Source: Diploptera punctata
Taxonomy: Eukaryota; Arthropoda; Insecta; Blattodea; Blaberidae
Direction of reading: 5' to 3'
NCBI GenBank assembly: GCA_030220185.1
Contig: JASPKZ010005707.1
Span: 434,001 to 498,000 of the forward strand
Length of the DNA: 64,000 bases
The notes beneath the pieces are model-generated. The model searched no databases, was not told the origin of the DNA, and saw only the letters and a program-made list of their open reading frames with translations. Positions within the stretch are counted from its first letter, which is position 1. The number at the start of each line of letters is the position of its first letter. The position numbers and the translations under genes are program-made. Positions 32,260 to 43,436 of the stretch are shown here, piece after piece.

Positions 32260-35200
32260 CTAACCATGGTAACCATAACCGTAACCGTAACCGCCGAGAC
32301 TAAGAGCAGGAGCAGCATGAGCATAAGAAAGGACGGGGGCGGCATGAGCTACAGCTAGAGGAGCTGCGTGAGCTACAGCTAGAGGAGCTGCGTGAGCTAC
32401 AGCTACGGGAGCCGCATGAGCTACAGCTACGGGAGCGTGAGCTACTACAGGCGTAGCGGGATGCACGGCGTGGCCAGACTTCTGGACAACAGCATTGAAT
32501 CCGTTGTGAGGGTCAGCAGTGTAGTGGACTGTCCTAGTGGTGCCATCAGGTTCAACAAGACTGTAGTGTCCTTGAACGGTATCTCCTTCACGCTGTTCAG
32601 ACTGTTCTTTCACGTCACCAGTGTGGGCATCGTGAACTCCATAACTGAACTGGTAATGAGCAGGAGCCTGCAAAAAAACATATTAATAACTTCATGTTTT
32701 GCTCAAATTTTTATTTACGATAAGTTGTCTCTTTTTGGTGATATCAACATGAGAGATAGAATTGGTCGTAAATTTATTTAATCGCTTGTGCAATTTCGTA
32801 AAAATGTCTGTTATGAAAATTGACCATCCCATTTATATAATGTCGTTATGTTATCAAGCTATAAAAGTATATAATGAATTCGTATCCCTGGATAGTTTTA
32901 ACAAGATTCAATATGTAACACACAGACATATATTGTAGCATTATTATAATTATTTAGACAAGTATTTACAAAAGCAGAGGTTTAGTAACGACACGGCCGA
33001 AGGGAAGCGAGTTACTGAATCTAATATTTAACGTGTTGTCCACAATATTTTATCTACGTTCAGAAGATTGTAGATTAAACTAAGGTAAAGAGAGAGTGAG
33101 AATGTACTAATGTTAATTATCATTAACATTGTGATAGCAACTAATTTTATTGTTAGATTAGCATATTTTTGTTTATTATCTACCGTTGTTAACTGTGTTT
33201 TTTGTATGTTTATTCAACATATGTTTGTCCTGATTGAGTTAAAGAGATAACAATATATGTCGTTAACATTATTAGGCTAAATAGATGTTTAATACTAAAT
33301 AGATATTAAGAACTAACGATTAATTATTTCGTTACTTTACAAATATATGTGTTACTTGTTAGAAATTGTTCATAACGTTAATCAATTAAAATTTAATAAA
33401 ATGTACTAAGACGAATATTAATAAATTTCGTTATCTTAAATCCAATATTCAACAATTAATTGTTAGCATTGGGCAGTTTAAGAAGAACAGCAAAATATTT
33501 GAAAATGATCCGAGTGATTTATTTACCCAGTGGCAGATATATTGACAGTTTTTATACTAACAACGTTAGAAAATGTTAAATAAGAAATATGAAGATTGGG
33601 AGTTTTTATTTTTTGAATTGAAGTACGAAAACGGCGTAGACCATATAAATACGTATCTAAATCGAAACAGATACAGTAAGTGGTGAAGTTCTAAGACGAG
33701 AATATCACAAGCTGTAAATTCCTATGAATTATTTTATGTAAATTGACGAAGATTACATTTTACAGTGGAATCAAGAAAGATGATTACAATATATGGGATA
33801 TGAAATAGAAAATAATGGAAAATGATAGAAATGAATGAAACTAATCTGACAAGGGAACTGTCAACAATTGTGTGCCGAAATCTACCTTGAAATACCTCCC
33901 AGAAAAGCGTTGTAATGTACAATGGGCGCCCCAAAAAAATCCGTTTTTAACTGCAAGACACAGAAATAGAAGCCAGAATCCAGCAATGGCAATTCACTTT
34001 ACACTGATTGAATAAGAGTGGATTGGAGTTAGGTGGGACACGGAGCTGACAGCAGGTAATGAGGATAATCCAATCTACCGCGTACTGAGTTGTATTACTT
34101 CCCTATAGTTTAAATGAGAGATTTTATATTTGACTTTAATGTCTTGCGGTTAAAACGGCAGGTATATATAATTTTTTTTGGATAAGCCCTTGGTACATCA
34201 CAACACTTCTCTGGAGGAAATTTGAAGGTACGTTTCGGCATGCGATGGTTACAGTTCCCTTGTATCAAACCTGAAAATAAAATCCATTTATTAATATAAC
34301 TAATGTGTTGAGTACCCATTATAAATATAAGATCATTGCTAATGAAAAAATGTTATACTTACGTAGTAATCGGTAGCAACAGGTGCGTGAGCAATAGCAA
34401 CTGGAGCTGCGTGAGCTACTGCTATAGGAGCTGCGTGCGCTACAGCCAATGGTGCGTGAGCTACTGCTACTGGTGCGTAGCCAGGAGCAGCAAGACTCAC
34501 TGCGAGAAGTGATGCAAAAAGTGTCACCTGTTTAATCACATGAAAATTTAAAATGTAAATAGTGTGTTGCAAAACAATTCCGAAGAGAACAGCTGAAATA
34601 TATGCTTTCGCTACTAGAGGAGGTATGGTGAGTACAGTCTGTTATAACTACAAAACCAGATATATATCTTTATAATTTTAAAATACAGGGTGTGGCATAA
34701 GTCAGTTAACCACTGCACATGGTTGCAAGGAAAAAAAATTAGATTGGTTGAAACTGGGGTTTGAATACGGGACCTTTAGAATATAATCTCAAACACTACT
34801 GCTTAAACAACAATGGGGGTCACATTGAACAATTTCGGTAGTTTTTTTATATAGATGTTGTAAGCTACAGAAAATAATATATTTGCATTTTCGGTTAACT
34901 GACTTATTCTGCAGCCTGTATTGTACAAATGTGAATCACCTGACTCCTTGAAGAGTTGATGAAATACTTATATATACTGGATAAGAAAAGGAATGAAGAT
35001 ATAAGAAAGGAACTAAATATTTTCAAACTTACAGACCGAATAATTAAATATAGGAACGCCTGGAAAGAACATATTGATAGAATACCTGAAGGAAGATTTC
35101 CAAAATTATTGCTAAATTATAAACCGCACGGAAGGAGAAATGTTGGACGCCCACACAGAAGATGGTCTGAACAATTTTAACAATTCTAGCTTTCATGAAA

Positions 35201-37224
35201 CCGGAACGAACCAACAGGCTTAATCCCTGGATGATGATGATATATAGTCCACCACTGTGGAATCGAGGTAACGTGCTGCCTTGTCATGCAGCGGGTCCGG
35301 ATTCGCCCCCGGTCGGGGTAGTTTTTCTGGGTGAGGTTTTTATCGGGGTTTTTCCTCACCTGTAAGACAAATGTCAGGAAAACTTTAAGGCCCTAACGGT
35401 ACCCGAAATCATATGGTCATAATCATCCTTATCATTATTATCATCATCATCATCATCCTTTACCAGTGTGGAAAGCAACGGGAAGCTACCACACCTACAA
35501 CTCCCTAGTAAAGCTGCAAGCATAGCATGAAAATGCTATTAATGCAGTGAAGCACCTCCCTTCGGGCAGAATTACTATGGATGGATATATATATATATAT
35601 ATATATATTTGAAAATTATTCGACAAATACAATAAATATTTTATATTAAACTTTAATTTTATAAGTATCCAACTAACTCACTGGTACTCTCGAACTTGGA
35701 GTTTCTTGGCCGCACGGATGTGTACACCATTACTTAATATGTTCCAATCATTGCTTGTATACTTCGCCTCCCTCAAATTATAGTTAATGTTTCCTCCATT
35801 TAATTCTTGTCCTACTTATTGGTCGTTTTCCCCCTGGTTTTCCTATAAGAAGTTTCCAAGTCCCTATTTCATTCCCCATTCGTGCCGCATGTTATGACCA
35901 TCGTAGTCTACAAGACCTAACAGATCTTAATGCGTCAATAGTCCACTGTTATGACATTTTCTATTCACCTGTTTCAATTTTAAAATGTGTACCTTATAAA
36001 ACAGTTGTCCTCAACTATTATAACTTCTGTTATAAACGTCCCCATACTATTAAAACTCAAGACCATTCAAAGAAATGTTTCGTCCTCAGGAATTTTATGT
36101 AGCATGGTATGGTAGGCCTACATAATACCACGGTACATAAGAATTCCTGAGGATGAAGCATGACTTTGAAAGGCCTTGAGTTATGATAGTGTGACGAGGT
36201 TTATAACAGAAATTATAGTTGATAACAACTGTTTTATAAGTTACAAATTTTAAAATTGAAGTTATTTTGACCTCAATGGTGTTCATGCATGATTATTAAG
36301 ATCTATATAATCACCTGTTTGTTCGTCTATTTTTGCCCAAAAATTTTAAAGTAAAAAAAGTGTAATGCATAAAGTATGATTTTAACACACTTTATAATGA
36401 CTATTTAACTCATGCCCCAAATGGGAGTCAATGACTACTTTTAAATTTATTAATTTCTACAGCCTCCAAAAGATCTAACTTCTTACCCTTATCACAAATA
36501 TGTAAAATTTCAAAATTTGGATCGAAACAATGATTAAATTGGAATAGGTGGTTAGCATATTTTGAATTTTCTAAATTTCTGTTATATGCTCTCATGTTTT
36601 CCTTTATCCGAGAGATAAAAGGTCTACCAGTTTGTCCTATATAGACATTGTCACATGTGCCACACTTCAATTTATATACACCTGACAATTTTTCTTTTTT
36701 TGTTTTGGTTTTATTGTTTTTTATTATATTTTCTAGAGTTTTATTAGTTTTAAATGCCACATTAATGTTCAACTTTTTAAAGTGTTTAGATATTTTATTT
36801 GAAAGTGGGCCTATGTATGACATTACGACATATTTCTTTATGTTTTCTTTGGGTAAAGGAAAAACTTTGTTAATTGCTTTTTTGTAATGAACCTTCTTAA
36901 TTAAACATTCTATAATTTCAGGGTCATAGCCATTATTAACAGCCAATTGTTTAATAATATTCAATTTATTATTATATGAAAATCAAATAAAACTACGTTT
37001 TATTTTTATTTAATTAATTTATTTAATGAATTAATTAATTTATTTTTGTATTTTCCCCATAAGGCTGTATATAAGCTTGGAATGACAGGAATTTTAACTG
37101 TAGCTTTTATTTTCCTTAACATTGCAATCCGTGTGTAAACGGTACAATTAACGCCCAGAAAAAATAGAAGTGATATAACTGTCATTTCATGGTGATATAA
37201 AATACTTGCCTGGATGAAAGCCAT
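32260..37224 (-). CDS. RR-2 cuticular protein CPR-2 (three exons, GC-AG first intron)
   Basis: A secreted chitin-binding cuticle protein, 195 residues. Exons: 37224-37210 (MAFIQ), 34527-34363, 32667-32260. Intron 1 (2682 nt) begins GCAAGT and ends CAG, a GC-AG intron with otherwise perfect consensus; intron 2 (1695 nt) is GTAAGT...CAG. Both are phase 0. Signal peptide residues 1-18 ([13 protein letters not shown]). AVAHAAP repeats lie before and after the RR-2 domain (about 65-120: [30 protein letters not shown]), and the protein ends GYGYGYHG. The domain is nearly identical to CPR-1, so they are paralogues. Intron 1 has filled with a MITE, LINEs, a SINE, a foldback and a PLE remnant, yet the exons are intact. 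A TATA box lies at 37305-37313. Confidence 0.92.
34684..34920. mobile_element. Mariner-type MITE in CPR-2 intron 1
   Basis: The 233-bp element 34686-34918 has about 28-bp imperfect inverted ends (CAGGGTGTGGCATAAGTCAG and its complement, both reaching GGTTAAC/GTTAACC) and TA on both sides. TA duplication is the Tc1/mariner signature. Non-coding. Confidence 0.72.
34960..35245 (+). mobile_element. LINE family B, 3' end, in CPR-2 intron 1
   Basis: The frame to 35180 encodes [20 protein letters not shown] then [17 protein letters not shown], followed by a 3' UTR ending GGATGATGATGA. Nearly identical to 6118-6445. Confidence 0.85.
35248..35587 (+). mobile_element. SINE family 2, full length, in CPR-2 intron 1
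   Basis: Starts TCCACCACTGTGGAATCGAGG right at the end of the LINE B tail and ends ACTATGGATGG, then (TA)n. Confidence 0.88.
35680..35970 (-). mobile_element. LINE family C, degraded 3' end, in CPR-2 intron 1
   Basis: CTCACTGGTACTCTCGAAC through CCCCCTGGTTTTCCTATAAG is recognisable on the complement, with many changes. Confidence 0.65.
35973..36259. mobile_element. Foldback element with hammerhead-like arms, in CPR-2 intron 1
   Basis: Imperfect inverted arms of about 130 bp (35973-36105 and 36128-36259). The right arm holds CTGAGGA (36147-36153), one T, a four-pair hairpin, GAA (36168-36170), palindromic AGGCCT, T and GAG. The left arm has the decayed complement at 36055-36090. Non-coding. 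Confidence 0.7.
36428..36964 (-). pseudogene. Penelope-like element GIY-YIG region, in CPR-2 intron 1
   Basis: An open minus-strand frame of 178 codons: a basic linker ([19 protein letters not shown]), then [10 protein letters not shown] and [10 protein letters not shown] (GIY-YIG core), HLFQFNH, and [17 protein letters not shown] near the end. This is the PLE endonuclease; the reverse transcriptase is missing. The sequence past its stop (ATTTGGGGCATGAGTTAAAT) also occurs at 4095-4120 and 40475-40490. A different family from 4121-6020. Confidence 0.82.
36985..37020 (+). repeat. PLE-associated terminal block
   Basis: AATAAAACTACGTTTTATT, matching 11520-11550, in the orientation opposite to the adjacent PLE frame. 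Confidence 0.55.
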
Positions 37225-37304
37225 GACTGTAATCCAAATTAGGCTCAAGTTACTGCTGCTTCGACTCCTGTCCTGTACTTGATGGTAGAAGAGTATCAGA
37301 GACT

Positions 37305-37313
37305 CTTTTTATA
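37305..37313 (-). promoter_or_regulatory. TATA box of CPR-2
   Basis: TATAAAAAG on the minus strand, about 80 nt before the ATG; a start site near 37280 is expected. Confidence 0.7.
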
Positions 37314-37614
37314 GGTTTACAACCACGCCTATGCAGTTACCCTACTCCCATTCAGAAACACCCTTCCACCTGACACTGGTACAAACATTGCGTAGTGCGA
37401 TGATAAATAAATTCAATAACAAACATATTGCACGTTCAAAACCTGACTGGTAACTGTATCAAGTTCACTTTTAATTTAACAACTTCAAGTGACACGTAAG
37501 CATCACTTATTAAAAATAAACTTCTCCCATTTAATATAGAATTTACTTATTTCTTGGTCATCAGTAGAAGCAATTTTATAATTTTAAACAGTATATCGCA
37601 TTATTTCATCCATA

Positions 37615-38000
37615 TTTTATCTACTATTATAACAATCAGTGACGTAGTTACTAGGCAACAAAACATATGATGAAAGTTAGTAATTACATTGTACCTGTTG
37701 CTAGGTGCCGTCGTCCTCAACTTTATTAATATATTGTATATAGAATTAACTGGAGCGCTTTCGGAAGTTATCTTCCATCTTCTGCAGGTTGAGTTTGCAG
37801 TACTTGTTGTTGTGTACGGTGATGTATACTCCAACTGTTCATAGCAGCAACTGACTTGTTTTTGACGATCTCGTATAATGGGTTTGACTGGGGTGCGTTC
37901 TCATTAAGAAGTGAGGTGTTGTTTGTTTCCTTTATAATTTGGAGATCTTCAAATATATTTATCCTAGGCAACTACCAACAGGTACAATTTAATGTTTAAC
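37615..38000 (-). mobile_element. PLE 3' fragment with hammerhead-like core
   Basis: The minus strand encodes INIFEDLQIIKETNNTSLLN, NPLYEI and QPAEDGR, the counterpart of the nuclease tail at 5800-5940. The core spans 37750-37787: CAGAAGA, T, hairpin GGAAG-ATAA-CTTCC, GAA, palindromic AGCGCT, C, with CTG/CAG stem I. The outer ends are themselves inverted (TTGTACCTGTTG and its complement). Confidence 0.72.
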
Positions 38001-38079
38001 TTTCTTCAAATGGCTTCGCCTCAACGGAATTTTATAAGAATTTTACTTGTATTGAACAATGCATATATTTAATATTTTA

Positions 38080-38135
38080 ACAAAACACAAAACATATTAA
38101 AACATAAAATACTGCTTCAACGAAACGTAATATAA
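38080..38135 (+). repeat. Short piece of the repeat seen at 18028 and 39453
   Basis: AACAAAACACAAAACATATT and ACATAAAATACTGCTTCA. Confidence 0.5.
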
Positions 38136-38371
38136 TAATTACAACAAGAACTATTCGTTAACTCACTCAAAAAATTAATTGTTTAAAGTGGACATCTCAA
38201 TTTCCTTGTGTGAGATCATTTTCAAGACATGGTCGTTTATAATACATAATTACCATAGTATTATAAAAACCATGTCAAATGTCTTGAAAATTATCTCCCA
38301 CAAGGAAATTGAGATGTCCACTTAATAAATTAATTTTTTGAGTGAGTTAACGAATAGTTCTTGTTGTAATT
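38135..38371. repeat. Palindrome with about 95-bp arms
   Basis: 38135-38230 and 38276-38371 are inverted copies, sharing GTGGACATCTCAATTTCCTT and ACTCACTCAAAAAATTAATT, with a 45-bp spacer. Confidence 0.85.
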
Positions 38372-38399
38372 ATTATTATTAACTACTCTCAGTGAGAGA

Positions 38400-39370
38400 A
38401 ATAATCATATATTTATATGTTTTTAGATACCCCGTCTTGATAACCCGGCGTTGACCGGGAATCTTCTTATCCCAATCTTCCTGACATAAATGAGCTGAAA
38501 TACGAAAATTAATGTGCTTTTATGTTTAGTTGAATAAGCGAAAGGAGAAATAATCATATATTTATATTTTTTTAGATACCCCGTGTTGATAACCCGGCGT
38601 TGCCCGGGAATCTTCTTATCCCAATCTTCCTGACATAAATGAGCTGAAATACGAAAATTAATGTGTTTTATGTTTAGCTAAGTAAGTAAAAGGAAACATT
38701 TATATCATAATTGTTTTTAGATACCCCGTGCTGTTTACCCGGCGTTGTCCGGAAATATACTCATCCCGATCTTCTTGACTTATGAACTGAAAGACAAATA
38801 TTAATGTACGTCTTATGATTAGTTGAATGAGTTAAATGAAAAATAGTTATAAATGTACATCGTAATTATTTTAAGATTCCCCATGTTCATTACCCGGTGT
38901 TGCCCGGGAATCTACTTATCTCCATCTTGCCATAAATGAGCTAAAAGACAAAATTCGTTATTGTGAGTTATCCGTAAAAGAATACCCGCATGTGCTGCTA
39001 TGCTTGCACAGGAATCTAAGTACTTGCCTCGATCTTCTTGGCATCAATGAAAGACAAAAATGGTTATTGTGAGTTATCCGTAAGAGATAAACATATGCTG
39101 TCGTGGACTTTTGTGTAGAGCTTTTTGAGATATTCAATTCTGTGTGCATTAATTTTGTGTATTTGTTATGGTTTAGGCAGCGTAAGCCATTTAATTGTCC
39201 AAAGAGCTACTTTTTTCAACGCTTTCCACTACAAAGGGCGATATTAAGTGTCTAGCAGTTAAGTATCACAACTCTCTTATAGTCTATGTTCACCCCGGGA
39301 ATCTCCTGAACATTTTGCAAAAAGCCCCATCACAATCGGATCAACGGTATGGCCGCGCATAAAGTACGAA
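38400..39370. repeat. Tandem TGCCCGGGAA-family array
   Basis: Four to five head-to-tail units of about 160 bp, each with GATACCCCGT, CCCGGCGTTG(C/A)CCGGGAAT, TCTTC(C/T)TG(A/G)CATAAATGAGCT and GTTTAGTTGAAT. It ends in the longer 3' segment shared with 7440-7700 and 22575-22795. Confidence 0.75.
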
Positions 39371-39399
39371 CAAACCAACAAACAAACATTTGTTAGTTT

Positions 39400-39650
39400 A
39401 TATCAATCAGTAACTCTTTAGTTCTTGATTACTAGGTATAAAAATCTGTACGTAATATTCTAACAAAACACAGAATACTCTATCTAAACATAAAATACAG
39501 GTTCACGAAAACGTAAAATATATATACAACAATGTTTGTTGATATATAGTTTTAATTTCTCCAAAGCTCCATTACTCTTTCTCTAAACACATTGTTTCCG
39601 CAATGAATACATTTCATTAAATGTAATAAATATTCAACATATACTAAAAT
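39400..39650 (+). repeat. Repeat shared with 18028-18230
   Basis: TTCTAACAAAACAC through TTCTCTAAACACAT in the same order as the 18-kb copy. Confidence 0.65.
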
Positions 39651-39857
39651 AAATAATCTGAACGTAAATAAAATACTGTAGACAACACGTTAATACATTA
39701 TGTTTAGTAACTCGCTGCTCTTAGAACACTCCCTTCTGTTTGTAACTAGTCGTCTAAATATCGATTCCATTTTACTTTAATTATATTACATGTTACATGA
39801 AGATCCCCATAGAGCGACAGCCCTAAAAGGTCCTTCCTCAGCTTATATTTTCAAATA

Positions 39858-40500
39858 ATGTTCATAAGTAATTCCACGAGTGATTTCCAATTTATCTAGA
39901 GAATTTGGAAATTAAGAGTGGCATTTGTTAGGACTATTTAACGAATAAAATTAAGCTGTTTACTCACAAATCATTATTTAAATATAGTTACCCCATTTTA
40001 AAATATTTATATATTTAATGTAAACGGCGATGTTTGAAAACAAATCAGATATGTGAGGTTATGTTCATTCACAGCTGCTTGATCATATTATTTATTGCCA
40101 AATAAGATCGCAATATTGTAAGAGTGCACCCCAGTGGAGAAATAATGAAACACATCAAACTGTATATCATAATGAACATTACGGGTTATTCATTTATATT
40201 CTTAGTAAACAACTCAGTCAAATCAAGGAATATTTTCATTATTTGCTATATCCAATGTATTTGTTGGAGAAGAAAGAAGAAAAATAATGCTTTTTGGCAC
40301 CTGTATCAGAACAGGAAAAAGGAGGAGCTTTGTTTATCACAAAAGCATGCGAGCTGATAATAAAGAGAAAATCGATTCTTTATGAAAGAGCGGTGATGTT
40401 GGGTGAAACACGAACTGTCATTGGTTGTGAAACAACATTCATTGAAACGTGTTTGGTCATTGACTAGCGTTTGTGGCATGAGTTAAATAGTCTATATAAT
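39858..40500. repeat. Unclassified interspersed repeat, partner of 3390-4120
   Basis: Same ends and internal blocks as described for 3390-4120, with a different middle. Confidence 0.65.
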
Positions 40501-40509
40501 TCACCTCCT

Positions 40510-40765
40510 AGCTCGTTCATGGTCTGCCTAATGGGCACTCATGCTCTGATTTTGCTATAAGAAATTTCCCGGAACCTCTTTCATTCCTCGAACGTTGTAC
40601 CGTGTCATGTCTATCGCCAGTTTACTAGACGTAACTAGTCTTATTACATCACTGGGTTCCCATAAAGATCATTGTTATAGTACTTCCTGCTGCCATTCAC
40701 CGGTCTTATCTTTCGCTTTCGTCCAAAATACTGCTTAAATATTTTATTCGCAATGTAAGAAACAA
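40510..40765 (-). mobile_element. LINE family C, old degraded fragment
   Basis: Complement of the family C tail with heavy substitution (GTTCATGGTCTGCC, TCATTCCTCGAACGTTGTAC, CTATCGCCAG). Confidence 0.55.
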
Positions 40766-40907
40766 TACTTCTGTATCATTAGAATTTTAACCCGTAAGAT
40801 CCGATATGTTTATATATGTTTATTTATTGGATTGTCAGAGAAATTTTGGGGATAACAATGATTATATGTATTATATGAATCCCTAGTTAATTTTAGCCCA
40901 TACCATA

Positions 40908-41186
40908 TGGCAAGTCCCAGCGTAACTGCCAATGATAGCATTTTAATGATTATTGCTTGCAGCTTTACTAGGGAAATTGTAGGTGTGTTAGCTTCACGTT
41001 GCTTTCTTCAGGGTGGGAGGTGAAGGATGATGATAATGTTAGGATATGATGATGTGATGGCCTTATGATTGACGGGACCGTTTGGACCTTAACATTTTTC
41101 TGACATTTGTCTTACCAGGTGAGGGGAGGAAAAACCCGATAAAAAAATCACACCCAGAAGAAAAACTGCCCAGACCGGGGGGATCG
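40908..41186 (-). mobile_element. SINE family 2, degraded
   Basis: Body and part of the head (GACCGGGGGGATCG) are present; the last 60 bases of the head are missing. Confidence 0.75.
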
Positions 41187-41321
41187 TTAGTATAGTAATA
41201 AAACAACATTCTACATAATATAATATATTTAGGAGTTTTTTTTCAATATTTGTAATATTTAATAGCAGAAATTAAGAATTGATTCTTAGCTTGAAAAATT
41301 TTAATTTTCATTAATATCACA

Positions 41322-41721
41322 ACTCCATGGTATTTTTACCTTGTCGTGGTGGAGTGGCTTGCCTGCTTAAATGATCCTGAGAGCTATGCCGGCGGTAGCA
41401 TTGCTGCCGATAGGGTTACCCATGCCGGACTGGTCGAAGGTGATAAGCCAGACGAAAAAAGTACCTTGGGCGAAAGAGTGACGATCTTTCACCGTAAAAA
41501 TATAACCGTCAAGAAATGTCAAAGGCTCAAACAATCTGGGGATCACAAATAAATCCTCCTTCGCATAAAGAATAAAAGAAACTGGCTTTGAACCCGTCAA
41601 AGTTGATGAAGGGAAGAAGTTAAAATATTTTCTGATCGAGGGCAGCACCAATATTAAAGAAGATATTAACAAGGTTTACTCAAACCGAAGGGTCCACATT
41701 TCCCGAACTTCTCTATACTAA
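41322..41721 (+). repeat. Unclassified repeat (CCTTGTCGTGGTGGAG family), uninterrupted copy
   Basis: 41322-41545 matches 19700-20355 without the SINE. Just downstream, 41569-41721 is a stop-free frame of 50 codons (GFEPVKVDEGKKLKYFLIEG) with no Met, which I do not recognise. It may be LINE 5' sequence. Confidence 0.6.
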
Positions 41722-41990
41722 TTAGGCCATGTGGCTCAGGCGTCAAGACCCTGATCACGGCTCGGATCGGATTCGATCTCGTGATGGTGAGGGGTAGAGA
41801 TTTTACCTACTCGTATCCAGATTGGTCCTGGAGCTCACATATCTTTCTGTAAATTTAGTACTGGAGCTTTCGTGCCTGAAAAGTCAGCTGTAGCGTAGGG
41901 TGACTACCCTTCATTCTTCTCTTGACAATGACTATGTTTCTTGGACTCTTGCGTCCTCCGTGAGCGTTGATGGATTATTAACCGAATACC
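41722..41990 (+). mobile_element. tRNA-derived SINE, single copy in window
   Basis: The head has CATGTGGCTCAGGCG (A box) and GGATTCGATCTC (B box), then an unmatched body. The 3' limit is uncertain. Confidence 0.5.
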
Positions 41991-42439
41991 TAATCTTGTG
42001 TTGCTGCACTTAGATTATATGACTTCTGACAGAGACTGCAGCGTGTTCATAATGTTTGGGTTCGATTCATTTTCTATATGCGCCGTTATGATCATATTTC
42101 CGAACACTTCAATAACCTCTCTTGGCTCCGTCTTACTGACAGCATAAATTGCACTCTCTTTTACTTATTTTTAAACTTCTGAATTCCAACACTCCTGTTA
42201 CCTGGCGTCCAGATTTGAGAAGTTATCTTCTTACCACAATATTGACACTAGGTCACAAGATAACAGTCTGCTAACAATCCCTCTTTATAGCACTTCCTCT
42301 TATTCTACTTCTTTCATAGTAGCCTTTGTCCGCTCCTAGATTTCCCTCCCTCAAGATATGAAGGATTTCCGCAGACTTCACTGTTTTAAGTTACGCTTTT
42401 ACAATTACTTATCGTTAAATAATTAATTTTTTCTATCTC

Positions 42440-42650
42440 TATCTATCTTCGGGTATTTACAGCTGCTGCCTTCTTCCCGTGTCAAACTTACAAAGCCTAA
42501 GATCTTGGGCATCTTCGATGCTTAGCCCTCTAGCTTGTATTACTGTCTTCATGTTTTCCTTCCATGTTAACTTTGGTCTCCCTCTTTTCTTCTTCCTGTT
42601 CGGATGCCATTCATATACTTCCTTCGGTCATCGCTAATCTTCCATTAATT
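42440..42650 (-). mobile_element. LINE family E, 3' end with (GATA)n
   Basis: Complement of the end of 42895-43360, including CTTCTTCCCGTGTCAAAC and a TATCTATC tail. Truncated at 42650. Confidence 0.82.
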
Positions 42651-42894
42651 TTTCTCGAAAATCAAATTTATTCTGTCACTATTTTTTCTCGTTTTTCTAT
42701 ATAATACATTTTATATTTTATATTTTATTTGTTAAATAAAAAATCTTGGAAATAATAATTATATTGTAAATATAATATGAAATAATTTTATTTATTGTAA
42801 TTTAGATGTAAGAGTATTGTTTGTATTTTTTATTGAGTAGCAAAATAATATAATCATTAAATTCCATATGGTGGGAAAAGCATATTTGGAAAGA

Positions 42895-43360
42895 CACAAA
42901 AAAATATATTGGTAAAACATTGGTGGAATCTGTTGCAATGTACGGAAATGAGGTATGGACAATCAATAAGTACTACAAGAATAGACTAATAGCTCTAGAA
43001 ATGGATTATTTACGAAGAAGTGCCAGAAAGTCTAAATTAGAACGTGTCACAAATAAGGAAATTAGAAACAAAATGGAAGCAGAAGAAAGCATAATTGAAA
43101 GAATTGAGGAAAAGGAATTAAAGTGGTTAGGACATGTTTTAAGAATGGAAGATGAGCGATGGCCGAAGCAACTATATGAATGGCATCCTAACAGAAAGAA
43201 GAAAAGAGGAAGACAAAGGTTAACATGGAAGGAAAACATGAAGACAGTAATGCAAGCTAGAGGGCTAAGCATCGAAGATGCCCAAGACCGTAGGCTTTGG
43301 AGGTTTGGCACGGGAAGACGGCAGTAGCTGTAAAAACCCGAAGATAGATAGATAGATAGT
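42895..43360 (+). mobile_element. LINE family E, 3' part with (GATA)n tail
   Basis: The frame 42920-43327 encodes MYGNEVWTIN, MDYLRRSARKSKLERVTNKE, LKWLGHVLRMEDERWPKQLY and KKKRGRQRLTWKENM, ending GTGRRQ, then GATAGATAGATAG. It matches the RTE-like post-RT tail plan but has its own 3' end. The copy at 42440-42650 points the other way. Confidence 0.85.
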
Positions 43361-43436
43361 TTGTATTTTTGTAACCTTGTAGACAGGGCCTTAAGACCTT
43401 AACTCTGCCAGGTAAAATAATGTTATTATTATTAAC
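43360..43436 (+). mobile_element. LINE/SINE 3' end, (TTA)n type
   Basis: GGCCTTAAGACCTTAACTCT then GCCAGGTAAAATAATG and TTATTATTA; same terminus as 62700-62860. Confidence 0.65.
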
